Below, piece by piece: positions 1-5,582 of a stretch of DNA of 6,418 nt. Made by a program: the position numbers and the translations under genes. The DNA is from Candidatus Aenigmatarchaeota archaeon. Lineage in GTDB: Archaea > EX4484-52 > B79-G9. Each line of letters begins with the position of its first letter. The first letter of the stretch is position 1. The DNA is taken from the NCBI GenBank assembly GCA_023139785.1, contig JAGLMX010000036.1, positions 1-6,418 on the forward strand, given 5' to 3'. Below the pieces are notes generated by a model that was not told the origin of the DNA, ran no database searches, and saw nothing but the letters and a program-made list of their open reading frames with translations.

Positions 1-79
1 GATATTGTGGGCGCGAATGAAAGCCATGAAAAGAATGGGCTTCAAGAAGTATATATATCTATATTATTATAGGGGTTGT

Positions 80-184
80 ATGGACAAATGGCAGTGGGTT
101 GCTTTTCTTTTGATTAGTATTGCTACAATCATAGTTATCGCATACAGGAAAGACTTGTGGCGTTCTGAAGAGAACCTTGAGTGA
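80..184 (+). CDS. Possible 34-residue single-span membrane peptide
   Basis: Reading from ATG 80 to TGA 182-184 gives a short peptide starting MDKWQW, then one hydrophobic stretch (about residues 7-21, VAFLLISIATIIVIA), then a charged tail beginning YRKDLW. That pattern fits a small bitopic membrane protein with a short cytoplasmic tail. An AGGGGT ribosome-binding-like sequence (71-76) lies 3 bases before the ATG. In another frame a reading frame open from the window edge stops at TAG 70-72, so the peptide could be the second gene of an operon. Alternatively its own frame is open back to position 2, so it may be the C-terminus of a longer protein cut by the window. A TATATATA run at 50-57 would suit a leaderless start near 80 but may simply be coding. 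I recognise no family and infer no function. Confidence 0.35.
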   Translation: MDKWQWVAFLLISIATIIVIAYRKDLWRSEENLE

Positions 185-188
185 ATAA

Positions 189-219
189 TTTTTTTCATAT
201 ACCGTATAGCTTGCTACGG
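189..219 (+). terminator. T7 tract plus short hairpin in the convergent gap
   Basis: A T7 tract (189-195) starts five bases after the stop of the small upstream ORF. It is followed by an inverted repeat, CCGTA (202-206) and TACGG (215-219), with an 8-base loop. Archaeal termination depends mainly on U-tracts, so the T7 is a plausible end for + strand transcripts. On the minus strand the hairpin would follow the AIM24 gene but has no U-tract after it. The remaining bases to 280 show nothing else clear. Confidence 0.35.
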
Positions 220-280
220 CGGAGTTGTTCGCTGCGGGGTATGATTTATGACCGATAATCTGCAACCTCTCGAGTATAAA

Positions 281-1132
281 TTATTTTCTCTTCTTTGTAG
301 TCGTTTTAGTTTGTGTATTCATTGTTCCTGGTGCCAATGACATTTGTGATATGCCTTCAGAGGTTGACAATAACTCATAAATTCCTTGTGTGGGGGCAAT
401 CCATACGGAACCAATACCTGAAAATGTCTGTAAGAACCCTTCGCCAGAAACGGAGGTTGCAACCCAAGACTTACTGCTCTTCTCTGCTTTAAATTTAATC
501 CCTTCAGATCTCAATAAAGTGAAATTTCCATCAACACTTAATTTCTCATTATGGAGTTCCACTTTCTGTATTTCTGTAACAGGAACTGGAGAATATAATA
601 CAGCAATACCTTCCCCAAGAATTTTTGTTTGAAAAAGGCCTTCACCTCCAAATAACGCGGAAGAAATATTTTTTTGCATTACGGAATTTATATCTAAACC
701 AGATGTTCCCGCATAGAAGAGGCCTTTGTCAACGATGATCGCTTTATCATCTTTTTTAACATGGTAAAGAAAAAAATGTCCAAAGGAAGGTTCTAAGTAT
801 ATTTCACCGGTTCCGTGGATTTCATTAACAAAGAATGTTTCACCAGATAGCATTTTTCGTGACAATCCTTTCATGAATCCACCACCGGAACTCGCATTCA
901 TTTCGAGATTTCCTTTCATGAAGTACAAAGCTCCGGGTTCTAGTCGAGCATGAGAATTTTTTAATGTAATTCGGATCATTTTGAGGCGCATTCCACTTTG
1001 AGAAGCATAGAATAAGTTGTGTGCGACACGTAAATCTGCAGAACCTGCAAGTTGTGGAAATTGTAGTACTTCAACAATTGTTTTGTCATCGGTTGAAACG
1101 GAGTCGATGACTTCATACATTTTTTTATTCAT
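281..1132 (-). CDS. AIM24 family protein (TIGR00266-like)
   Basis: This 283-residue protein is built of repeated glycine-rich beta segments typical of the AIM24 family: GALYFMKGNLEM (67-78), SGETFFVNEIHGTGEIYL (96-113), GEGLFQTKILGEGIAVLY (163-180) and GEGFLQTFSGIGSVWIAP (230-247). The family is named after the yeast mitochondrial protein Aim24, but the role of prokaryotic members is not established, so none is assigned. There is no signal peptide or membrane span, so it is probably cytoplasmic. The last 13 residues (271-283) are rich in Thr and Lys, ending KKRK, and look disordered. The first ATG is preferred over the ATG at codon 5 because a G5 ribosome binding site (complement of 1139-1143) lies 6 bases upstream. 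It is the second of two minus-strand genes, 124 bases after the FAD dehydrogenase, and has its own TATA box. It is probably transcribed independently. Confidence 0.85.
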   Translation of the reverse strand: MNKKMYEVIDSVSTDDKTIVEVLQFPQLAGSADLRVAHNLFYASQSGMRLKMIRITLKNSHARLEPGALYFMKGNLEMNASSGGGFMKGLSRKMLSGETFFVNEIHGTGEIYLEPSFGHFFLYHVKKDDKAIIVDKGLFYAGTSGLDINSVMQKNISSALFGGEGLFQTKILGEGIAVLYSPVPVTEIQKVELHNEKLSVDGNFTLLRSEGIKFKAEKSSKSWVATSVSGEGFLQTFSGIGSVWIAPTQGIYELLSTSEGISQMSLAPGTMNTQTKTTTKKRK

Positions 1133-1138
1133 TTTTAT

Positions 1139-1172
1139 CCCCCTTTTCTATCTAACATTAAATAAATTTATA
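1139..1172 (-). promoter_or_regulatory. Promoter and ribosome binding site of the AIM24 gene
   Basis: On the minus strand a TATAAATT box (complement of 1165-1172) sits in an AT-rich run. Transcription would be expected to start roughly 25 bases downstream, near 1143-1147, giving a very short leader. A GGGGG ribosome binding site (complement of 1139-1143) lies 6 bases before the ATG. The TATA box is clear; the start point is inferred from spacing. Confidence 0.6.
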
Positions 1173-1205
1173 TTATTACTTTAAGAGCATTTCACCCTGC
1201 CATTG

Positions 1206-1244
1206 AAAAAATTTTAAATTTCATCTCAAACTAGCACTCTTGCT
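1206..1244 (-). terminator. Possible terminator of the FAD dehydrogenase gene
   Basis: After the minus-strand stop, a weak hairpin (AGCA 1233-1236, TGCT 1241-1244 with a CTCT loop) is followed on the minus strand by an AT-rich run ending in T6 (complement of 1206-1211). The U-tract is the main support, since the 4-bp stem is weak. It lies between the dehydrogenase and the AIM24 promoter, as expected if the two are separate units. Confidence 0.35.
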
Positions 1245-1256
1245 GCGGAGAGGTTA

Positions 1257-2654
1257 TTACTTTTCTTTTGAAGCGATTCCGCGCGCTGCAATGACTCCTG
1301 TTGCTGCGGCGTTCACAATATCCCGTGAAAGCCCTGCGCCGTCGCCTGCGGCAAAGACGTTTTCAATGCTGGTTTCCATTCCTTTTTTTACGCTTGCGCG
1401 CATTGCATAGAATTTTATTTCAGGTGCATAAAGCAGTGTGCCGTCTTCTGCAACTCCGGGAATGACTTTGTCGAGCTTTTCAAGGCCTTGTATGATGTTC
1501 ATTACAACGCGATGGGGCAGTGCCATTGAAATATCTCCAGGGGTAACGGTCTTTAATGTGGGGGTAACATAGCTTTTGCTGATGCGTTCCCATGTTGAAC
1601 GCTTTCCGCGCCTAAGGTCGCGAAGGCGTTGTATTATAGGATTTCCGCCGCCGATTTTTGTTGCCATCTGGGCAATGGACTTACCGTATGCTGTTGTGTT
1701 TTCAACAGGCTCTGTCAGGCGGACTGTGGAGAGAAACGCAAAGTTTGTGTTGATGGACTTTTCCTTAAACATAGAGTGCCCGTTTACCCCGACATATGAA
1801 CCATAATCCTCGCGCGTGACAAAGCCGGAGGGGCATGTGCAGAAAGTCCTTATCTGGTCATCATATTTTTCTGTGTGAATTATGAATTTTGGATCCCAAT
1901 TCGTTTTTGTGACCTGCTCCATTATGCTGTTTTGCACTTCGACGCGTACCCCGACGTCAATAGGTGCGTGTACAGCACTTATGCTAAGCGCTTTGGCCTG
2001 CTTCTGGAACCAGTGCGCCCCGCTTCGCCCAATTGCAAGAACAAGATATTTGCATGAGATGATACTTTCCTTATCGCCTGACTTGATTGTTATTTTTTTT
2101 TCTTTACCGGTGTTCTCTATTGACATGGCTTTTGTACTAAGAAGAAACTTTGTGCCTTTTTTCTCAATTCCGGTTTTTATCCTGTGGATGATTTCGGGCA
2201 GGCGGTCAGAGCCGATATGGCGCTGTGTGACCGGGACATACCTGATTCCTGCTTTTGATGCTCGAACAAGGAGTTCGTCAGTGCCGCTATTTCCTGACAT
2301 TTCGTTTGGCCCGCCACTGTCAAGAAACACTTTGTCAACATAATCTATGAGTTCTTCTGCTTCTTCTTTTTGAACAAATTCCGTGAGGTCTCCGCCTATT
2401 TTGTAGCTCAGGTTCAGCTTGCCGTCAGAAAGCCCGCCGGCGCCACCTACACCACTCATTATATTACAGGGCGCGCATTTTTTGCAGGTTAGGCTTGGAT
2501 TTGTCTTCTGGTTCATGGGGCATGTTCGGTTTATTGCCTCGCGCCCTTCGTCTATGACAAGGGTTTTGAGCTTTGGCGCTATGCGTGAGAGTTCAAGAGA
2601 ACAAAACAGGCCTGAGGGGCCTGCGCCAATAATTATTACGTCGTAATCGGGCAT
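1257..2654 (-). CDS. FAD-dependent dehydrogenase (COG2509-like)
   Basis: This 465-residue flavoprotein is probably a soluble NAD(P)/FAD-dependent oxidoreductase of the uncharacterised COG2509 type. The N-terminal Rossmann FAD site is GAGPSG (residues 10-15), with an acidic residue ending the second strand in VIDEG (33-37). The C-terminal FAD-contacting motif is AAGDGAGLSRDIVNAA (435-450). Between them lie a cysteine group (C45, C57, C60, C63), the glycine-rich GVGGAGGLSDGKLNL (68-82), and FCTCPSG (271-277) with a close Cys pair. The substrate is unknown; the cysteines could be redox-active or bind metal, which is inference. An upstream in-frame ATG would add 27 residues, but the start at 2654 is chosen because the Rossmann strand YDVIIIGAG begins right after MPD, as is usual. 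No clear ribosome binding site precedes it, so a leaderless or short-leader transcript is likely. The length is normal for the family and the frame is intact. Confidence 0.88.
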   Translation of the reverse strand: MPDYDVIIIGAGPSGLFCSLELSRIAPKLKTLVIDEGREAINRTCPMNQKTNPSLTCKKCAPCNIMSGVGGAGGLSDGKLNLSYKIGGDLTEFVQKEEAEELIDYVDKVFLDSGGPNEMSGNSGTDELLVRASKAGIRYVPVTQRHIGSDRLPEIIHRIKTGIEKKGTKFLLSTKAMSIENTGKEKKITIKSGDKESIISCKYLVLAIGRSGAHWFQKQAKALSISAVHAPIDVGVRVEVQNSIMEQVTKTNWDPKFIIHTEKYDDQIRTFCTCPSGFVTREDYGSYVGVNGHSMFKEKSINTNFAFLSTVRLTEPVENTTAYGKSIAQMATKIGGGNPIIQRLRDLRRGKRSTWERISKSYVTPTLKTVTPGDISMALPHRVVMNIIQGLEKLDKVIPGVAEDGTLLYAPEIKFYAMRASVKKGMETSIENVFAAGDGAGLSRDIVNAAATGVIAARGIASKEK

Positions 2655-2680
2655 GTATAACAACGTAGTATTGGCTGGAA

Positions 2681-2690
2681 GATTATTAAG
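2681..2690 (-). promoter_or_regulatory. Candidate TATA box of the FAD dehydrogenase gene
   Basis: The minus strand reads CTTAATAATC here, centred about 32 bases before the chosen ATG (2654). A start about 25 bases downstream would leave a leader of only a few bases. That agrees with the absence of a Shine-Dalgarno sequence and supports the start at 2654 over one farther upstream. The box is a loose match. Confidence 0.35.
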
Positions 2691-2909
2691 TGTATGGCTT
2701 AAAGGTGGTGGTTGAGGTAAAACATTTGTAAACAATCAGGGGCCTAAGCGAATCAATTGTTCGGGGCGGAGACTTGTGGTTGTTACAGATAGCAATTATG
2801 CTGTTTTTAATATCATCAGTATTTTTGACGACCGTCTTATGAAAAATAAGTAATATTAGCAAATTCGAAATGATTTTTCGTATTCTTTTCATACGGGCGC
2901 GTTTTGGAG
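2691..2909. other. Divergent intergenic stretch without a recognised gene
   Basis: This is most of the 345-base gap between the divergent FAD dehydrogenase and rpl21e. The + strand is open for about 45 codons ending at a TAA near 2850, including the in-frame segment RRLVVVTDSNYAVF, but it has no convincing start. The minus strand carries an open stretch beginning MKRIRK near 2891, also without a ribosome binding site. A minor 5-bp hairpin (CGTAT 2879-2883, ATACG 2891-2895) is present. It could hold a degraded gene, but nothing here can be named. Confidence 0.4.
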
Positions 2910-2942
2910 GGTTAATTATGTTAACCAATATAAAGATTAACC
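2910..2942 (+). promoter_or_regulatory. Promoter of the rpl21e cluster with flanking TTAACC repeats
   Basis: A TATAAAG box (2929-2935), preceded by the purine-containing AACCAA, would place the transcript start near 2955-2962, about 40 bases before the rpl21e ATG. The box is bracketed by the same hexamer: GGTTAA (2910-2915) and TTAACC (2921-2926) form a perfect inverted repeat with a 5-base spacer, and a second TTAACC lies at 2937-2942. This arrangement around a TATA box resembles an operator that could block or assist binding of the basal factors. The promoter call is fairly secure; the operator is inference. Confidence 0.55.
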
Positions 2943-2992
2943 CCTATTTATTGCAGAGGAAAAAGGATTTCCATAGACATAATTATATATGT

Positions 2993-2997
2993 GGTGA
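2993..2997 (+). promoter_or_regulatory. GGTGA ribosome binding site of rpl21e
   Basis: GGTGA matches the core archaeal Shine-Dalgarno sequence but sits only 2 bases before ATG 3000, closer than usual. The in-frame GTG codons at 2991 and 2994 are part of this site and are unlikely starts. The same TGTGGT word recurs before the next two genes (rpoF and DUF655). Confidence 0.5.
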
Positions 2998-2999
2998 AT

Positions 3000-3287
3000 A
3001 TGAGACGATCAAGAGGATTCAGGAATAAGACACGAAGGACGCTTAGCACGTCTGCGAGACACAGAATAACAATTACACGAAGGCTTGCAGAGATTCCTTT
3101 GGGTTCAAGTGTGGTTATAAAGATAGAACCGTCCGTACAGAATGGAATGCCGCACCCACGGTATCAGGGAGTGCGCGCAGAAGTGCTTCAAAAGCGCGGT
3201 TCAGCATATGTGATTGCAATCAAGGATAAAAATAAGCCAAAAACGCTTATTGCGTACCCTGAGCACTTGAAAGTTATGCAAAGCTAA
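3000..3287 (+). CDS. rpl21e: Large-subunit ribosomal protein L21e (eL21)
   Basis: This 95-residue, strongly basic protein is a component of the archaeal/eukaryotic 50S/60S ribosome with no bacterial counterpart. The N-terminus MRRSRGFRNKTRRTL is the typical Arg/Lys-rich rRNA-binding tail. The core shows IKIEPSVQNGMPHPRYQG (40-57), KRGSAYVI (65-72) and the C-terminal TLIAYPEHL (82-90), all recognisable family signatures. The length matches the usual 95-100 residues. ATG 3000 is preferred over the GTG codons just upstream because they lie in the ribosome binding site and family members begin close to this point. It is the first gene of a + strand cluster with rpoF, starting 16 bases downstream, and is driven by the TATAAAG promoter at 2929. 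Confidence 0.95.
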   Translation: MRRSRGFRNKTRRTLSTSARHRITITRRLAEIPLGSSVVIKIEPSVQNGMPHPRYQGVRAEVLQKRGSAYVIAIKDKNKPKTLIAYPEHLKVMQS

Positions 3288-3303
3288 TTATTGTGGTGAA
3301 ATA

Positions 3304-3651
3304 ATGAAAAAAATCGAAGAAACTCCTATAACATATGTGGAAGCAAAAAATATCCTTGCAAAGAGTACAAAGGATACAGAGCCAGGTTATGAGCAAAAAA
3401 TAACACTTGATTATCTTAGGAATTTTTCCAAGCTTTCAAAGAAGGATATTGACTCTGCAAAAGAAGAGTTATCGCAGATAGATATACTAAAAGATCACCA
3501 GATTGTGACTTTATTGAACATACTTCCTGAAGGCGAAGAAGAAATAAAGACAATATTTATGAAAGAGCGTACAACACTTGAACCAAAGCACATAAAGGCA
3601 ATACTTGACGCTCTTGCAAAGATAAGACCTGAAACAACAGCAGTAAAGTGA
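3304..3651 (+). CDS. rpoF: DNA-directed RNA polymerase subunit F (Rpb4 homologue)
   Basis: This 115-residue acidic, helical protein matches archaeal RpoF, which pairs with subunit E (Rpb7) to form the stalk of RNA polymerase. The stalk contacts nascent RNA and assists open-complex formation. Recognisable features are the N-terminal ITYVEAKNIL (9-18), where the family has a conserved helix start, the central ITLDYLRNFSKLSKKDIDSA, and the C-terminal HRDC-like part with NILPEGEEEIKTIF followed by LEPKHIKAILDALAKI. The length is normal. GGTGA at 3294-3298 lies 5 bases before the ATG and is an excellent ribosome binding site. The position directly after rpl21e is a conserved archaeal arrangement, which makes the call firm despite the family's low sequence conservation. 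Confidence 0.93.
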   Translation: MKKIEETPITYVEAKNILAKSTKDTEPGYEQKITLDYLRNFSKLSKKDIDSAKEELSQIDILKDHQIVTLLNILPEGEEEIKTIFMKERTTLEPKHIKAILDALAKIRPETTAVK

Positions 3652-3706
3652 AAATAAATGCAAGCAACAACAAACATAAGACAAGTGGAAATGAAATGTG
3701 GTATGT

Positions 3707-4270
3707 ATGAAAGACGAATATGCTATAGTGCTGGATTTTTTGAAAAATGGATATCCAAGCCAGCCAAGGGCATATCCTGTGGCGCAAGTCATTGGGGAAA
3801 CGTATTTGAATCTTCTGGAAGTAGTGCCGCGCGAAGATGTTAATCTTAAGTCCCAGCAGCGCATATATGTTGGCGAAGGCAAGCGCGATGAAATAAAGTC
3901 TGTTACAGGGCGAATTAATTCTTCTAAGCTTACTGTAACTGCGGAAACAGAACTTACATTTGCAGTTGAGAAAATTGTTGAAAATAATGAGAAAAGGTTT
4001 GTGGACTTCTTTACTAACTCCGGGCCTGTGACTCTTAAAATGCACCAGCTTGAGCTTATTCCGACAATCGGCAAGAAACATCTCTGGCAGATACTGGAGG
4101 AGCGCAAGAAAAAGCCGTTTGAGAGCTTTGAGGATATAAAGAGCAGGGTATCTCTTCTTCCAAACCCTAAGAAAGCAGTCATTCGCAGGATTCTTGAGGA
4201 GCTTGGCGGCGACCAGAAATGGTATATATTCACCATTCCGCCAAGGGAACGGGACGATCGCAGGTGGTAA
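3707..4270 (+). CDS. DUF655 family protein, predicted RNA-binding
   Basis: This 187-residue protein belongs to the archaeal DUF655 family (COG1491), predicted to bind nucleic acid and nearly always found beside rpl21e and rpoF. The N-terminal half begins MKDEYAIVLDFL, includes PVAQVIGETYLNLLEVV (24-40) and RIYVGEGKRDEI (52-63), and fits a small beta-barrel. The C-terminal half contains a helix-hairpin-helix-like segment, LELIPTIGKKHLWQILEER (115-133), with a second helical pair (FEDIKSRV to AVIRRILEEL). It ends in a basic tail (RERDDRRW). The molecular role is not established; involvement in ribosome or RNA metabolism is inferred from neighbours. ATG 3707 is chosen over GTG 3698 because that GTG forms part of the GTGGT ribosome binding site, and an in-frame stop at 3692 rules out anything longer. 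The gap from rpoF is 55 bases. Confidence 0.9.
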   Translation: MKDEYAIVLDFLKNGYPSQPRAYPVAQVIGETYLNLLEVVPREDVNLKSQQRIYVGEGKRDEIKSVTGRINSSKLTVTAETELTFAVEKIVENNEKRFVDFFTNSGPVTLKMHQLELIPTIGKKHLWQILEERKKKPFESFEDIKSRVSLLPNPKKAVIRRILEELGGDQKWYIFTIPPRERDDRRW

Positions 4271-4311
4271 ACTCTTTTTTATCATTTCATGTCAATCTTT
4301 AAGCGTTAGCT

Positions 4312-5409
4312 ATGAAAATTCTTATGGTTGGTTGGGGTGCTGAGCCGGATATTTCGGGTGGCATGGATATACATACCAGCCAGATTTCTGAATGCCTTAC
4401 AAAAGCAGGCCATAATGTGAGACTTTTTGTGCCTGCATTCAGTGAGACTTCTTCTTCAAGAACAGATATAGAAAAGATTCATGTTGGTGAAAAACCAGGG
4501 ACTCTTGCACAAGTCATATTGTTTGTGGAAGAATACAACAGGAAGGTTTTTTCTTTTGCAAAACAAGATTATTTTGACATAATACATACTCATGATTGGA
4601 TTGGGGCTGAAGCAGGGTATCGAATACAGCAGAAGCTTGGCAAAAAATGGGTGCATACAGTGCACTCACTTGAGTATATGCGTTCGTGTAATTTGGGTGC
4701 CGGCAAGAGCAGGATTGAGATGCTTGAGGAGCTTGCAGTTCGTGGTGCAGACACACTTATTACAGTAAGTAAGTTTATGCAAAAAGAGATTGCTGAGAAG
4801 TATGGTCTGGATGCGAATGTGATTTACAATGCCGCAAGTGTTTCAGAAACAGGTGTTAAGAAAAATATCTGTCGGGATAAAGCACGCATACTTTTTGCAG
4901 GGCGCCTTGCAGAGCAGAAAGGATTGAAGTACCTGATTTATTCGGCAAAGGATGTTTTAAAATCAGTGCCTGATGCAAAATTTGTGATTGCCGGAGCAGG
5001 CAATCTTCGGGAACCGTTGGAAGAGTTTGTAAAGTCACTTGGCATTTCGAAGCATGTTCAGTTTACAGGATTTGTCAATCGCGAACAACTGGTTCAGGAA
5101 TACCAAAAGGCAGCGCTCTTTGTCTCGCCATCAGTCTATGAGCCATTTGGAATTACAATGCTTGATGCTGCGGTTCTCGGTGCGCCCATAATTGCAGCAA
5201 GGAAAACGGGCGCGCTCGAGCTATTTGGTACGGGCTCTGTAGCTGTTGTGGCTCCGGAGAATGCAAAGGATATTTCAAAGGCAGTTGTTGCGCTTTTGGG
5301 TGACGGGAGTGCGCGTGATGAGATGGCAAAGAAGGCACTAGAGGATGTTCAAAAAATTAAAACATGGGCAGAACTTTCTAAGGAAACCGCGGTTCTTTAC
5401 CCTTTATGA
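4312..5409 (+). CDS. Glycosyltransferase, GT4/GT5 (GT-B fold) type
   Basis: This 365-residue protein has the two-domain GT-B layout. The N-terminal acceptor domain shows the nucleotide-sugar loop GWGAEPDISGGMDIHT (7-22) with the diglycine G16-G17, then IIHTHDWIGAEAGY (90-103) and VHTVHSLEYMR (114-124). The C-terminal donor domain shows FAGRLAEQKGL (195-205) with the phosphate-contacting R198 and K203, FVIAGAGN, VQFTGFV (249-255), and SPSVYEPFGITMLDAAVLG (272-290). The E-x7-E position reads E277...D285, so the second acid is Asp. The motifs resemble both glycogen/starch synthases (GT5) and GT4 enzymes. Short length favours a GT4-like role in surface glycan or glycoconjugate synthesis, but the substrate is unknown. 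It has no signal peptide or membrane span. It lies 41 bases after DUF655 without a Shine-Dalgarno sequence. A T-rich, TATA-like stretch (4275-4282) about 33 bases upstream suggests a separate leaderless transcript. Confidence 0.88.
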   Translation: MKILMVGWGAEPDISGGMDIHTSQISECLTKAGHNVRLFVPAFSETSSSRTDIEKIHVGEKPGTLAQVILFVEEYNRKVFSFAKQDYFDIIHTHDWIGAEAGYRIQQKLGKKWVHTVHSLEYMRSCNLGAGKSRIEMLEELAVRGADTLITVSKFMQKEIAEKYGLDANVIYNAASVSETGVKKNICRDKARILFAGRLAEQKGLKYLIYSAKDVLKSVPDAKFVIAGAGNLREPLEEFVKSLGISKHVQFTGFVNREQLVQEYQKAALFVSPSVYEPFGITMLDAAVLGAPIIAARKTGALELFGTGSVAVVAPENAKDISKAVVALLGDGSARDEMAKKALEDVQKIKTWAELSKETAVLYPL

Positions 5410-5420
5410 GCAATAAAAAT

Positions 5421-5458
5421 AAACGTGTCTTTTCTCGACGTTTGACGAAGTTTTTTTT
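5421..5458 (+). terminator. Hairpin and T8 tract ending the glycosyltransferase transcript
   Basis: AAACGT (5421-5426) and ACGTTT (5438-5443) form a perfect 6-bp inverted repeat with an 11-base loop, followed after 7 bases by eight T residues (5451-5458). It begins 12 bases after the glycosyltransferase stop, the expected place for termination. The T8 run alone would suffice in many archaea; the stem is AT-rich and modest. Confidence 0.6.
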
Positions 5459-5465
5459 GGACAAA

Positions 5466-5481
5466 CCAAAACGCTTATATG
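5466..5481 (+). promoter_or_regulatory. Candidate promoter after the terminator
   Basis: CCAAAACG (5466-5473), a possible BRE, is followed by CTTATATG (5474-5481), a good TATA-like box, which predicts a start near 5503-5508. That would give the VWA gene a leader of about 560 bases or start a separate RNA. Two T-tracts at 5522-5540 lie just downstream and could cut such a transcript short, so its use is uncertain. Confidence 0.4.
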
Positions 5482-5521
5482 TGTTTTACCACCTTAATGA
5501 TAAAGTATACTAGTTGTTATA

Positions 5522-5540
5522 TTTTTTTGATATCTTTTTT
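5522..5540 (+). terminator. Paired T-tracts (T7 and T6)
   Basis: T7 (5522-5528) and T6 (5535-5540) flank the palindrome GATATC (5529-5534). They could be a back-up terminator for the glycosyltransferase transcript or an early termination point for the candidate promoter at 5474. No stem precedes them except the short palindrome AGTATACT (5504-5511). Confidence 0.3.
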
Positions 5541-5567
5541 GTGGTGTAGGGATCGATAAAACACAAT

Positions 5568-5576
5568 AACAGAGGT
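5568..5576 (+). repeat. AACAGAGGT ribosome-binding motif, first copy
   Basis: The nine bases AACAGAGGT occur here and again at 6053-6061. Both copies stand exactly 6 bases before an ATG (5583 and 6068). GAGGT is a good archaeal Shine-Dalgarno core, so the first copy is the main support that the 88-codon frame is translated. A duplication of the VWA translation start is the alternative. Confidence 0.45.
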
Positions 5577-5582
5577 CAGGTT

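Noticed and set aside
233..245. Shared word GGTATGAT with 5869-5876
   Set aside because: The match is only 8 bases with dissimilar surroundings, which is expected by chance in a window of this size.
1882..2343. 153-codon + strand frame opposite the FAD dehydrogenase
   Set aside because: It is antisense to a gene with clear FAD-binding motifs, and its predicted product has no recognisable domain.
2655..2735. 27-residue N-terminal extension of the FAD dehydrogenase
   Set aside because: The proline- and asparagine-rich extension is not family-like; the Rossmann strand follows directly after the ATG at 2654, and a TATA-like box lies within the extension.
2686..2928. Minus-strand frame resembling a signal peptide (MKRIRKIISNLLILLIF)
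   Set aside because: There is no ribosome binding site or promoter, it overlaps the rpl21e promoter, and the rest of the peptide is low-complexity without a domain.
2906..3028. 36-codon frame starting at ATG 2918 after GGAGGG
   Set aside because: Its ribosome binding site looks good, but the start lies upstream of the rpl21e TATA box and the frame runs into rpl21e out of phase; the peptide looks like chance.
3658..3843. 61-codon frame starting just after rpoF
   Set aside because: It overlaps DUF655 in another phase, has no ribosome binding site, and has no recognisable similarity.
3511..4285. Long open frames on the minus strand across rpoF and DUF655
   Set aside because: They are antisense to two well-supported conserved genes, are rich in Cys, Phe, Leu and Ser as antisense translations usually are, and show no recognisable motifs.
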